Assembly: GCA_946811695.1 (NCBI GenBank)
Contig: OX328123.1
Span: 44,848,903-44,912,902 of the forward strand
Direction: 5' to 3'
DNA length: 64,000 nucleotides
Origin: Gonocerus acuteangulatus
Lineage: Eukaryota > Arthropoda > Insecta > Hemiptera > Coreidae
Both the position numbers and the translations under genes were made by a program. The notes beneath the pieces were generated by a model. That model ran no database searches. It saw nothing but the letters and a program-made list of their open reading frames with translations, and had not been told where the DNA came from. Below, one piece after another: positions 1 to 13,578 of the stretch (position 1 is its first letter; each line of letters opens with the position of its first letter).

Positions 1-592
1 CTGGAATTAACAAGAATTTTAAAGAAGGATGAAGAAATGGTTAAACGCCTCCACCATATATTTTTGTTTTATTGGATAGAATGACTTCGAGGTAACAACC
101 TCACCCACGGTCACGTTATGAACCAGCTGAAACAGAATAATTAAAATAGAATCAATTAACTCACCTTAGATGAGTCAAATAACGAAACTAGTCAACAATT
201 AAAAACAAAATTTCTTGTAATTTTTTGTTTTTTTTTTGTAGTAGGTCGGAGGGTAGTGCTGACCATATTGCTTCCCTATCAGAGATGGGCATACTTTTAT
301 TTATAAATAAAAATACGAATTTCTTCGTACTTCATTTATTTGTGAATTCCCAGTACCACCTTCTATATCCTTGCTGATACCACCTTCTATATTCTTCCTA
401 ATATAACCTTAAATATTCCTCCTAATATCACCTTCTTATCGTTAAATCATCTTATCGTTAAATATGGAAAAATTCATAATTTATTTTAGGAATTTTTTTA
501 TGAATACATTTTTATTCAAAAATTATAATATGAATAATTAAGTACTACTCCCAGCTATTAAGTACTACCTTACTTGCGACTCGTAGTTTTTA
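1..592. other. Unassigned AT-rich stretch
   Basis: No convincing coding sequence. A short segment near 245-283 (poly-T followed by a gtgctgaccat-type core) resembles the internal part of the tRNA-derived SINE seen at 14645 and 44113, so this may hold an old SINE relic. The rest is AT-rich with short local repeats of an atattcctcctaatatcacc type. Confidence 0.3.
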
Positions 593-715
593 TTAGCACT
601 TTCCTCCGAAGGAAAGTAGCTATTGAAGTTGCACTCATGACGAAATTTTTGAAAAATTTCTTCAAATCTTTAACGATCCTACCTAGTAGACACCGAAAAT
701 GACCCCCGTTAAAAT

Positions 716-809
<94 letters not shown>

Positions 810-1580
810 GTGTGTCTGTTAACCCGATAGCGGCCAGAGTTTTTGTTTTTTCTTCACGAAACGTGGAACGTCGTGCGTTCAATTAACAAACCATTGAACG
901 AGTTCGTTAACCACCAAAATCGGTCCACCGGAAGGGGGTGTTTACTCCGGACCCACATTACCAATTTGCCACTACCAGCCGTAATTTTGTAACATTTCAA
1001 CGAAACTCGGTATTCGTGGTGGTAATCAACAGAGAATAATGGGTTGTAAAAATAAATTAAATCGGGTTTTTTGGAGGGTGGGTTTACTCCGGACCTAAAG
1101 TACTAATATACTCATACCGGTCGTAATTTCTGCTGTATTGTAACGAAAAGCGATATACGTCGTGGGTATCTCATGAGAAAGAAGTGTTGTAAAAATGAAG
1201 TAAATCGGTCTATTGGAAAGGAGGGTTTACTTTAAATTCTGTTTCATTAGAATTACACGCCAGACGTAGGTTCCCAAAGCCACAAGGAGCGCTATCTCCC
1301 ACTAGGGGGACTGTATCTTGTTCCTGCGTCAGATCAAAAGACGGAAAATGAAGTTTTTGTGTATTTATTAAGTAGTACAGTATCATGTATAAACTCTGGA
1401 AGCAAATTATTTACAAAATTAATAATTGAACAGTTATCATAAGAAATGTAAACGAGCAGAACTATTCACGTTTTTATTTTATTTATATACGTTAATTACA
1501 GTAAATTATTCAGTGATGTAGTCTACACTACAAAAATTCTGAGGAAAGTGCTTAGTTATGTAGCTCCTGCGTGACGGACT
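593..1580 (-). mobile_element. HINE-A copy 1 (non-autonomous Helentron-like element)
   Basis: Read on the minus strand, it begins near 1580 with the family start AGTCCGTCACGCAGGAGCTG and ends at 593 with the stem-loop and CTAA terminus (TTAG on + at 593-596). The 5' segment holds AAGCACTTTCCTC, which is complementary to the 3' stem GAGGAAAGTGCTAA. A (TA)n(TG)n tract sits just inside the 3' conserved block, as in other copies. The structure fits HINE/DINE-1 elements: subterminal inverted repeats, a 3' hairpin and no coding capacity. It lies just upstream of lipocalin gene 1. Confidence 0.65.
717..817. repeat. (TA)n(TG)n microsatellite
   Basis: About 27 bases of TA followed by about 37 TG units. 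It occupies the (TA)n position of the surrounding HINE-A copy. Confidence 0.95.
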
Positions 1581-2414
1581 TTTGTTTTACTATTTATCAT
1601 TGACTATACTATTAACTTTCCCGTACTTTTCTCAATTCCTTATTGTGGCAGTTTAGTCGCCTTAATTGCGATAAACTTAATTAATAAAATAAAATAATAT
1701 GAATAAATTTGTATTCATATATTTTAATGTGATCTTTATTTTTTTGAGAATATTCATAGTTTTTGTGAATATTTACACTTTGTTACTGTGAATTTATTTG
1801 TATTGAGAAATTATAAGTCAAGGCACAGATTTTTTTATTGGCCATCAAATTTACTAACTCGGCCACAGATTTTACATTTTAATAACCACCACGGTGAGTT
1901 ATATATATAACTCAGGGCTAAGATAGTATCATTTAGACGCTCGTGGCTAACTTAGTAATTTAGAAGGCAATGTAGCTATTAGAGGCGAATAATGTTATTA
2001 AAACGAAGTTTGTTTAATATCCTTCCTAATACTACAATATCCACTAGGGGTGGTGGCAATTCGTTTGAAAAAAATACTTCTTGGCGTCGGAATTTTTTAA
2101 TATTGTCTATGTTTGTGAAAACGACATAATAGGGGTTCTTCTTTATGGTTTGGATAAACCAGCAAAACAAAATGTATTAAAACTAATTCAAGCCGTTGCA
2201 ACTATATGTTTGGTGTTAATTTTAAAGACAATTTGGACTGTCAATAACCGGAGTCATTTCTTATCGTTCAATGAGCTTTCATAGAAGCAACACTACTAGA
2301 GTTCATCATGACGTGAATTCTTCGATTAAAATTATATCTGTGATAAATATTTAGTTCTCGCTAGATAAGAAAAAAAAAAAAATGCGCCCTTTGAATCGAG
2401 TGTGGTCTGGGAGA
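1581..2414. other. Intergenic, nothing recognised
   Basis: AT-rich sequence between the HINE-A copy and the lipocalin promoter. Short ORFs on both strands overlap near 2000-2280 but have no recognisable motif. Regulatory sites for gene 1 could lie here; none can be named. Confidence 0.3.
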
Positions 2415-2510
2415 CACGAGTCCCAGACTCGTATCCAGACTTTGTAATCCACTTGTATATCCACTTGTAACAAACATATAAACCCACGAATTTTCTCTAA
2501 CTCTCTCTTC
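2415..2510 (+). promoter_or_regulatory. Core promoter of lipocalin gene 1
   Basis: A TATAAA box is at 2477-2482, about 55 bases before the ATG at 2535. A start near 2507-2512 would give a 5' UTR of about 25 nt. Upstream, a short palindrome (CGAGTCCCAGACTCG, near 2417-2431) could be a protein-binding site. That role is inference; the TATA box and its spacing to a signal-peptide ATG are seen directly. Confidence 0.5.
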
Positions 2511-2534
2511 TCTATCGACTAGGAGAGCAGCAAC

Positions 2535-2551
2535 ATGAAGGCGTACCTACT
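2535..2551 (+). CDS. Lipocalin gene 1, exon 1 (coding part)
   Basis: ATGAAGGCGTACCTACT followed by the strong donor GTAAGT. It encodes MKAYL plus two bases of a Leu codon (phase 2). The next exon supplies the third base (A) and continues the hydrophobic core. Chosen because it completes a signal peptide lacking a start in exon 2, lies on the right strand with a TATA box, and has the right phase. Confidence 0.7.
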
Positions 2552-5500
2552 GTAAGTCGAAAAGCAATATCTCCCTAATAAGTAGACTTTGAAACATTAA
2601 TTAAATGTTATTATTATGTATTCTTTGTTGTGGACAGATCAACAGACTTGGATGGTAATGGATTACATGTTTTTTTTTTATTTAGGCTGTGTTGCTACGC
2701 ATATAAAGTGATTATTGTATAAAAAAGTTGTCATAACTAAGGTGGCAGAATGAAAGTACAAAAAAACTGATTATCATTTTCCGTAGGGAAACATTGCTAA
2801 CATTCGAAAAATAAATTGTTTGTTGCCTTCGAATTCTAAATTAAGAGCTGCAGTTTTCATCAAATTAAATGCATTGACAGGGTTACTTTTTCGTTTGCTG
2901 TTCAGGTAACACTCTACACGCATTATGATAAGATGGGGAAGCAACAGTTACCAAATTTATGATAAAAACCTCAAAGTGTTTAAAACGATGGGGAATTGAA
3001 TAAGAGATAAGGGATATGAAATGAGTAGAATTGCAGTTACTTGTCTAGAAAATTGGTCACAAGACTGTAATGGTGGATTCACACAAACCCGTGTCGTGAC
3101 AGCGTCGAGTTCGGAACAAGATTCTAATGGCTGTGATCTCTGACTGATTTCAATTCACAATGGTCAGTGTTTCGCCTGTGCTCTGAGGAGTGCACTTAAG
3201 CTGAGAAAATTACCATAAAAAAATAATGACCTTTTGATGATTGCAATGATTCTGGATGAAGAAAATGAAAAGGAACGGGAAAAGGAAGTAGGTCCATCAT
3301 GCATGGAATCAGAAAGGGACAGAAGGGAGTATTCAGCACTTTGCAAGGAATCCAAAGTACAAGATGATGGAACAAAATGTTTTTAATATTTCAAGATGTC
3401 AGGAACTTTGTTCAATTTATTTTTACCATATTTATTCATTTGCGCACATATTTTCTTGAATTCCAAATTCACGTATTTTCAATTAGATAGATCTTACAAG
3501 GCAGGATATTGGCGCACCAACTCAATAACATTTTCGTTTCATGATTCTGTTAAAGCACACTCCGTAGAACAACGTCGGTAACACTGCATAGAAGAAATAC
3601 ACTATGTATATAATTTAAACAATTAACAATTAAAAAATCACGGCCGTTAAAATATTTAAAAAAAAAACCGTCGGATGGAATTCGACGATAACGTCCCGAT
3701 GTCGGTAAGAGCACTATTTGTTGCACTGCCACGGTTACGCGACAGTCGTCTGTGAACAGGCCCCTTCAAATATCTCGGAGACAATTTTTAATCTCCCGCA
3801 ATCACGTGGTTTTATACTCTCCAGCGGTATGCCGTGTCTGTCGCATCTCGAGTGTGTACAAAACAAGTGTAAAAACAACAAAAAAACTATAATGAATAGG
3901 CCGAATTTTTTTAAGCTCAAATTGCTTTAATTTGAGCTGAATTCTATGGAGGCTTGGATTTCGAGGTGTTTTTTTTTTCAACAGAAGAATCTTTTTTATT
4001 CACGGTAATCGAAACCTCTTAAAATTTGTACTACAGGCGAAGAAAGGTATATAACAAACCATTCAACGAAAAACTTGGAATTGTATATCTGACGAAAATA
4101 TCTAATAAGGTCAAAATGTGTAATATTTTCTATGCGTTGTAATGTTTCTAAGCATTCATTGTAATGAATAATTATAATAACTATTATTGTTGCTGTGTTG
4201 GGTCAGAGCATGAACGACTTCTTTTATTTTTAATAATTTTATAATGAAGCTCATTTATAGTGAGTGACAACCACCACTTGTATCGCCTTGTGTTCTCAAA
4301 ATTGACATCTAATTCGGAAACAATACATTCTTTCTTGTGATGTTTGATAATTAACACAAGGGGCTGCATTATTCCATTCTATTTAAAAAAGGTGTTTTGT
4401 TGCAGTTGTTTTTTTGTTTGAAAAGCTACGTACTTTCCAATATTCTGAAGTTTCAACAGATTGTAAAATTTATCTAAACTAATTTTTTGTAATGTTTTTC
4501 AATAATCCTGTTTTTTAACAATAAACAAGGCCGCCATACACAGAAAAAAGATGCATTTTCAGGTTGGGGCTAATATTACAGTTGTTTTTATCGAAACCTA
4601 TGCCTTCTAGGCATTTTTACACTTCGTTATTTCAAGCTTTTCACATATAAAATACTGATTCTCTTTTTGTATACACTGACCCGTCAAGAACTCCACATGG
4701 GACAGGCGCAGCTGCTATTATTGGTCAAAACTGCTACTACAGAAAACTTCCAGACGACACTAGTACGTATTCAGCTGAACTGGAAGCCATAAAACTAGGA
4801 CTGAACAGCCTACCAGACACACAACATAAGAACATTGTAATATGCACGGACTCACTCAGTTCAATACATTCACTACAAGACTATTACATTACACACCCCA
4901 TAGTACGTGAAATTTTTGAAATAATACATCACACAAATAAGAACTTCACAATGTACTGGCTACCCGGCCACGAAGACATCAGACAAAATACTTCAGTAAA
5001 CGAACAGGCTAAACTAGCCACTCGGTGACCAGCACCAGACGTACATTACATGACATACCAGGATCTACAAGCCTTATCTAAGAGATACGTAACAGATAAA
5101 TGGCAAGAATCCTGGTACAACACGACTGACAACAAGCTTCGAGAAATCAAGCACACAATACAGGAATGGTCATCCAGTAAAAGGTCAAAAAGACGTGAAG
5201 AAGTAGTTTTATGCCGTCTAAGGATTGGCCATTCACGACTGACACATTCCTACATTATGACCAGACAAGACAGACCGACATGTACGTACTGCAATACTCA
5301 CCTAACAATAAAGCACATACTGACAGAGTGTAGACTCAGGACAAATTTTAAATTACCCCGCAATTTGACTAACTTACTTTCCGATAATAACCAGTACATT
5401 GTTGAAATCATTAAATACCTCATGCATACACATCTATACAACAAAATTTGAAAAAGTAAAAATAACAAAAGCCATTTGGTGAATTAGATTTTTTGAGAAA

Positions 5501-7130
5501 TAATCCAACAAAAATATATTCCCTTTTTGTTGGATTAATGTAACAAAACAGACAGAACACTTAACAATACACAAAATAATCAACAGACAGAACATTTAAT
5601 AACACACATAATCAACAGACGGATACTTTTCAGTCAATCTTTAATTTTGAACTATGAACAAAGCCGTGGTTTTGTCACCAAATGGTGAAAAAACTAAAAT
5701 AAAATAAAAAATAAAATAAATATTACAGTAGTAATAAAAATAAATATTGGTATGATTCTGCTTATTTCTAAAAAGATTTTAGTTCCATAAAGGATTTTAT
5801 TTCTAAAATGATTTTTCGTTGTACGCACAAAAGTAGAAAATACACTATTCAATGTCAATTATCACGCAACTTGGGCGTATGTAGCAAATAATTTCGGTAG
5901 GGGCTGGGAATATTTCTGGGGGGGGCTGAGAACATTTGGGGGGTATGGAATACTAACAATCTAGAACTCGGAATAGATTTTTTGCAGCCCCTTTTATCTA
6001 CGCCCATGGTACGCAGTAAGCAGCAAACAAAAACTTTCTAATGTTTATTTTAAATAACATAAGTGTTTAATTGGGGTCAATCATTTGAATGATAAAATAT
6101 TAAGGATTCCTGTTTGATATTTTAGAACTGGTTATTGAATTTTTAAGATAACAACAGCCGTAATATTGAAAGTTCTTTCATAAATCAAATAGTTGCCTCA
6201 CACAAGTTTATTCCAAAATGCGTATTATTTGAAGTTCTTATCTTAATTACTCCGTTAAAGAATCTTCTTAATAGGTTCTCTTGTTAGAAATAATACTCTA
6301 ACAAGTAAATTCAAGAAAGGAGTCTAAACTATTGCAAAGTTTAAGACTGTGGGCTTATTTAATCGTTTGACATTAGTGAACTAAATAAAAGTAGTATTTT
6401 TGTTTGTATTTTTCTTTTTTTTATATTTCCTATAATACGCTATCTTATCGCAATGAATTAGTATAGAACAGGGATTCTTAAACTTCTATAGACCAGGGAC
6501 CCCACCTGTAAATAAAATCTTTTTTGCGAACCCCCTCTTAACCCAAGAAATTTTGATTTCTGACTCGCAATCACATAGGATTAACGTTACTATAAATGTT
6601 TCTAAGAATGAAGGATATTTTAATAAAACGTCTTGCACTATAATATTTATTAGAAGAATTTAAAACATAAAAAGGCCGTTACGCAGGAGCTGCATAACTA
6701 AGCACTTTCCTCAGAATTGGGTAGTGACGAGTGCATTCCTGAATAATTTGCTTAAAATAACCTAGATACATAAATAAAATAAAAACATAAATAGTTATGC
6801 TCTTTTGAATTTATTATGAGCACATGTTTCAATTAGTAATTTTGCAATTAATTTCCTTCCAGAGTTTTGTGTATATGGGGTACTACACTACGTAATAAAT
6901 ACACAAAGCTTCACATTTTCGTCTACTGATCTTGATGAATAAAATATAATAAAAATTGCGATTGGTATTGGCAAATAACTACTTTGGCTCCGGAGTAAAC
7001 CCCCCTCCAGATGGACCGATTTTGTTGGTTAACGAACTTGATCAATCGTTTGATAGGGGAATACTATATACCAAGTTTCATGGCGAAAAAACAAAAACTC
7101 TGGCCTGTATCGTGTTAACGGACACATATA

Positions 7131-7191
<61 letters not shown>

Positions 7192-10100
7192 TTTAACTGG
7201 GGTCATTTTTGGTGTCTACTAGGTAGGATCGATAAAGATTCGAAGAAATTTTTCAAAAATTCCGTCATGAGTGCAACCACAATAGCTACTTTCCTTCGGA
7301 GGAAAGTGCTAAAAACGTAATTATTTTGCTCGCGATACCCTGTTAATAGCAACACAAACTCTAGTTTAAGAAACCCCGGTCTAGAAAAACCAGTGTGTTC
7401 GATAATCAATCGTATCTTTGTTCAAGAATCACATGCTAGTGACGTTCATCAATTCGTTGATGACAAAGATGGGATTTCCAACTTTTCTTTAGCGGTGTCT
7501 GGAAGACTATTGTCTAAAGATAATAGAATGGATCCTCTTTTGTGGGCTTTTTCGCCGTAAAACGTTACATTTAATATCTCAGAAGTAATCGAAAACCTAG
7601 CAATAAAGTTTGTATTTCCCAAGAATCAGTGTACGATGAATACTAATAATATTTTTGTGTGTGTTACAAATTGTGTAATTACCGAGGGTTAGCGCTCCGA
7701 TAACGGAACTAATAGAAGACAGGCAGAGGTGTCGAACTCGATAATTCTTCGAAAAACATGATTTCTTATATGCACTGATGGTATTCACGTCATACCAATA
7801 TAACAATAAATGGATGAATATCGGCCAACTTCTGCAGGCTGAAACGATGGCAAATAGAAGACAGGCAGAGGTGTCGAACTCGATAATTCTTCGAAAAACA
7901 TGATTTCTTAAATGCACTGATGGTATTCACGTCATACCAATATAACAATAAATGGATGAATATCGGCCAACTTCTGCAGGCTGAAAAGATGGCAAATAGA
8001 AGACAGGCAGAGGTGTCGAACTCGATAATTCTTCAAAAAAACATGATTTCTTAAATGCACTGATGGTATTCACGTCATACCAATATAACAATAAATGGAT
8101 GAATATCGGCCAACTTCTGCAGGCTGAAAAGATGGCAAATAGAAGACAGGCAGAGGTGTCGAACTCGATAATTCTTCGAAAAACATGATTTCTTAAATGC
8201 ACTGATGGTATTCACGTCATACCAATATAACAATAAATGGATGAATATCGGCCAACTTCTGCAGGCTGAAAAGATGGCAAATAGAAGACAGGCAGAGGTG
8301 TCGAACTCGATAATTCTTCGAAAAACATGATTTCTTAAATGCACTGATGGTATTCACGTCATACCAATATAACAATAAATGGATGAATATCGGCCAACTT
8401 CTGCAGGCTGAAAAGATGGCAAATAGAAGACAGGCAGAGGTGTCGAACTCGATAATTCTTCAAAAAAACATGATTTCTTAAATGCACTGATGGTATTCAC
8501 GTCATACCAATATAACAATAAATGGATGAATATCGGCCAACTTCTGCAGGCTGATAAGATGGCAAATAGAAGACAGGCAGAGGTGTCGAACTCGATAATT
8601 CTTCAAAAAAACATGATTTCTTAAATGCACTGATGGTATTCACGTCATACCAATATAACAATAAATGGATGAATATCGGCCAACTTCTGCAGGCTGATAA
8701 GATGGCAAATAGAAGACAGGCAGAGGTGTCGAACTCGATAATTCTTCAAAAAAACATGATTTCTTAAATGCACTGATGGTATTCACGTCATACCAATATA
8801 ACAATAAATGGATGAATATCGGCCAACTTCTGCAGGCTGATAAGATGGCAAATAGAAGACAGGCAGAGGTGTCGAACTCGATAATTCTTCGAAAAACATG
8901 ATTTCTTAAATGCACTGATGGTATTCACGTCATACCAATATAACAATAAATGGATGAATATCGGCCAACTTCTGCAGGCTGAAAAGATGGCAAATAGAAG
9001 ACAGGCAGAGGTGTCGAACTCGATAATTCTTCGAAAAACATGATTTCTTAAATGCACTGATGGTATTCACGTCATACCAATATAACAATAAATGGATGAA
9101 TATCGGCCAACTTCTGCAGGCTGATAAGATGGCAAATAGAAGACAGGCAGAGGTGTCGAACTCGATAATTCTTCGAAAAACATGATTTCTTAAATGCACT
9201 GATGGTATTCACGTCATACCAATATAACAATAAATGGATGAATATCGGCCAACTTCTGCAGGCTGATAAGATGGCAAATAGAAGACAGGCAGAGGTGTCG
9301 AACTCGATAATTCTTCAAAAAAACATGATTTCTTAAATGCACTGATGGTATTCACGTCATACCAATATAACAATAAATGGATGAATATCGGCCAACTTCT
9401 GCAGGCTGAAAAGATGGCAAATAGAAGACAGGCAGAGGTGTCGAACTCGATAATTCTTCGAAAAACATGATTTCTTAAATGCACTGATGGTATTCACGTC
9501 ATACCAATATAACAATAAATGGATGAATATCGGCCAACTTCTGCAGGCTGATAAGATGGCAAATAGAAGACAGGCAGAGGTGTCGAACTCGATAATTCTT
9601 CAAAAAAACATGATTTCTTAAATGCACTGATGGTATTCACGTCATACCAATATAACAATAAATGGATGAATATCGGCCAACTTCTGCAGGCTGAAAAGAT
9701 GGCAAATAGAAGACAGGCAGAGGTGTCGAACTCGATAATTCTTCGAAAAACATGATTTCTTAAATGCACTGATGGTATTCACGTCATACCAATATAACAA
9801 TAAATGGATGAATATCGGCCAACTTCTGCAGGCTGAAACGATGGCAAATAGAAAATATTTGGCCAGGCGTAAAATTCACTTTGTTGAAGGCCTTTCCTTA
9901 CCAATATATCAATTGTAATCGAGAAGCTAAGCTTCGAAGGATCCATTGCTTCAGGATTTTGGGTAACATCGACAAACTAACAATCATTAAATTGTTAATA
10001 ACTTTCAGATTTTTGGCTGTTGTAAGTCACGCAGCAGGAAGAATCCCTCAATCAGAAGTATTATCAACAAGGTTTGGATTCTGCCACAATCCATCCATCA

Positions 10101-10749
10101 CACCGGACTTCAAAGTAAACGAGGTATAAAAATAAATTAAGCTTTCGTGCAAGTAATTTACTTTATTTTCATGGAGAGTATCCTTTTTATGATTAATATG
10201 TATATCATAATTAACGGTACAGGACTTACACACTAACATAAAAACTTACTTACAAAATGAATGGCAAAAAACGTGGACGAACATGACAAACAATAAACTA
10301 AGGGAAATCAAGAATACCGTTTGTGTTTGGCCCTCGAGCAACCGATCGAACAGAAGAGACGAGGTTGTCCTTACTCGATTGCGGATCGGCCATACGTTAC
10401 TGACACATCGCCACTTAATGACGAGACAGGACGGACCAGTTTGTGCCATCTGTAACATAAACTTGACTATTAAACACATACTAACTGACTGCAAACAACG
10501 AGACACATTAAACCTGCCATACGACATGACTGAACTCCTGACAGTAGACAGTCCACACATAAACACAATAATCACCCACCTCAAAGATACAAACATCTAC
10601 AATCACATTTAGAATACACACATTGTAGAAATTATAATAACATGTATGTTTTAACGTGAAGTAAAGTAATGGACACAATCTTTGAAAACTTTAAATTTCC
10701 AGGCTTTTTTCTAGAAAATTCTTTCTAATATATATATGTCTATGTCTAT

Positions 10750-10796
<47 letters not shown>

Positions 10797-13506
10797 TTTG
10801 TCAGTTGTTTCTACCGCCAACATATGAAAAAGAGCGAATCGCTTCTTTCGCAAGCTCTTTATTAAATATAAATAAATAAATATATCATATTCTTCTTTTT
10901 TTTTACCTATACACACACACACATACATACCTCATATTTTAGCTGTCAAACGCACAAAAATTAATAAAATATTTTCTTTTATTAGTGTAAATATTATAAA
11001 CCCTCGTGGTGTATTCGAAGTGTGGTCCTTCACATTATAACTTGTTGCAAATATTGACATATCTGAGGAATGTAAGAATGTGTGATGCAGTCGTACAGCT
11101 ATTTTTTATGATGTGCTCTACGAAATATTTTTGTGTCGAGAATTTTACACGTTTCGTAGAGGAGTTATTTTAGATCTTAAAAAAAATTTTCCTTTCTCGA
11201 TTGCATTTAGACTATATTCCAAATTTTGAGTTCTTTTTATATTGCTAATGTGTATATTAGCATGTGAAATTCCATTCTTTTCAGCCATTTTTCAAATATT
11301 TCGAAAAATATCACAATGGTGCAAACAAATGTACCAGTATATATCTCACTCTAATACTAAATTGCCTGCTGTAGGTGATAACCCTTTGCGCTAACTCACC
11401 CATTGCCTTTATATTGTTACAATTTAATTTAGTCCTATCATTTAATATATAGTATAAATAAGTAATAGCTCTTATGTGTTTCAGTTTTTCAAAGGTAAAT
11501 GGTTTGTCTGGAAACGAAACGGAAATTTACTCTTTGACTCATTTGGCTCATGCACCTCGACAGATACTCGTGTCAATGGTACAACCATCCAACTCCTTCA
11601 TTACAAGTACATTCCACTGTAAGTGCAACATTTGTATCATAAAAAATGGTATTAAGGAGAAAATAGAGTAAATATTAAAATATTTTATTGGGAAACAATC
11701 AATATCATACTTTCAGAAAATATATGTATATATATATTTATATATATATATATATATTAAACATGTAATTGATTACATTTTAATCTTCTTCTCTTTCTTT
11801 TTTTATGATTACATTCTAACACAAAAAAATAAAAAGTCCGACTCGCAGGAACTGCGTCATCTTAGCGCGGTTCCAGTTCATCTTTTTTTTACGGCTCATC
11901 TACATCTAGGTCATTAGCGCCGACATCCAGGGTTTAGCGAGGAATTTTACCAGCGAGCCGTGGTTAATTATTTATAATTTTTCTTTAATGTATTTAATAT
12001 TTAGGTATATTATACATTGAAATAAAGTAAAAATTAATGTAAAATAATTTTTGTTTATTTATTAATAAATTGTAAAATAAATGTGTACATTTTCATCAGA
12101 AATTATTCAATTACAAAACAAAATAATTAGTAGGTAGTAATAAAATAAATTTACTTTTATGTTTATAAAAAACATGAAAGCAAAAAAATATATAATTGAT
12201 AAAAATTATTAATTGTCAACATTTTTACATACAGGATTATTTTTTGGACACATGAATTGTCCACAGTTATCACACGATTTTTTTACTTTGGACTCGATTT
12301 TTTGAGGACAATAGTAGCATCTTCCCCTAATTTAGCAGTGGGATGAAAAAATTCCTGCTGGAGGTTGGGAATCGAACCCACCATCTCCCGCTTATGAATC
12401 AAAGGCACTAGCCATTAGACCACGGGAGACCCCGGTTCCTGTTCATATCCCTATTCTCATTTGAAAAGCATAGAATAGAAACAGATAATATTTTCCTCGG
12501 CCTTTGTTCAAAGGGTTTTATGGCTATACCTGGGGTCGGGTCCGCAAGACCCTAGAAACCTCTTCTACCGATACTTCATTCCATACGTTTCAATGAATTG
12601 GAAAATATCAAAAATTTTCACATATTCCTGTGTTCTTTTACTATAGTAATAATTCTACAGATAAAATAAATTAAAAAATAACATAAAAAAAACCAACAGC
12701 ATAAAGGCAATTGAAAATATTCAAAAGACGTCATCGAATCTTTTTCTCTTGGCAAGCTATATTTCTAACAATGAATTTTTTTTCTTATTTTGCCTAATCT
12801 GTTTTATTGTAAAATACATTATCCAACTATAAGCAATTAAAAAATAACAAGGAATAAAAACAGACAAAAAGAACAGTTCGAATAAGCAAAATCAATTATT
12901 TAAAGTTTTAAGCTCTTATTTCTCCCATTGACATCGCCTAATCAAAACTTTCATTAGAACCTTTTTTTTAGAGCATTTAATAAGCTTTATAATGGTTTTC
13001 TTCCGTTTACCAAGATTCTCAACCTTTTTCGAGATATTAAGGAAAGTAAACAAAGTTACTAAAACTTTTTATGTCTGTTAATAAAATATTTTATTCTAAC
13101 CCTTCCTTAACTCCAAACGTAACAAAAATTTCAACATATTAGTTTTGATGAAAGTAGAACATGCAGAAAATGTTTCAACTGAATCCCATGATTCTAAGTA
13201 CCCAAACCAAAAACGTTATTAAAAAAATATGTTTCCAATTTTCTCGAAAACGGTTAAAGCTAGCTCCTAAAAATGGTTTCATTCGTTTTCCTAGGCCAAA
13301 AAGCCTATAAAACAAGTACTAAAAAGCATATGAACTCAAAAACGTAAGCGTTACGATTTTTTTAGCGCGAATGTCGCCCCAAACGCCATCTTCCAGTGGG
13401 CGGATTTTGCTGGTTAACGAACATGACCTTTCAAATTGGACGAAGGATTTTTGTACCAAATTTCATCAAAATCGGACAATTATTCGCTGTGCTAGATCGA
13501 GAACAG

Positions 13507-13578
<72 letters not shown>

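Larger units (their letters stand above)
6469..7378. mobile_element. hAT-like non-autonomous transposon
   Basis: The ends form 16-bp inverted repeats (CAGGGATTCTTAAACT and AGTTTAAGAAACCCCG, 14 of 16 matching). They are flanked by 8-bp sequences GTATAGAA (6461-6468) and GTCTAGAA (7379-7386), which differ at one base. An 8-bp duplication and CAG-type ends are hAT hallmarks. Most of the interior is a later HINE-A insertion, so the original element was about 270 bp. No transposase is encoded. Confidence 0.65.

Noticed and set aside
7597..9769. Repeated minus-strand ORFs beginning MHLRNHVFRRIIEFDTSAC
   Set aside because: They recur with the 142-bp period, shift frame between units and end wherever the 143-bp variant occurs, so they are artefacts of the tandem array.
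7714..9850. CRISPR-like array
   Set aside because: Units are fully repeated with no unique spacers, and the context is eukaryotic.
12360..12433. tRNA gene on the minus strand
   Set aside because: The anticodon arm is imperfect and the sequence is the head of a SINE with a target-site duplication.
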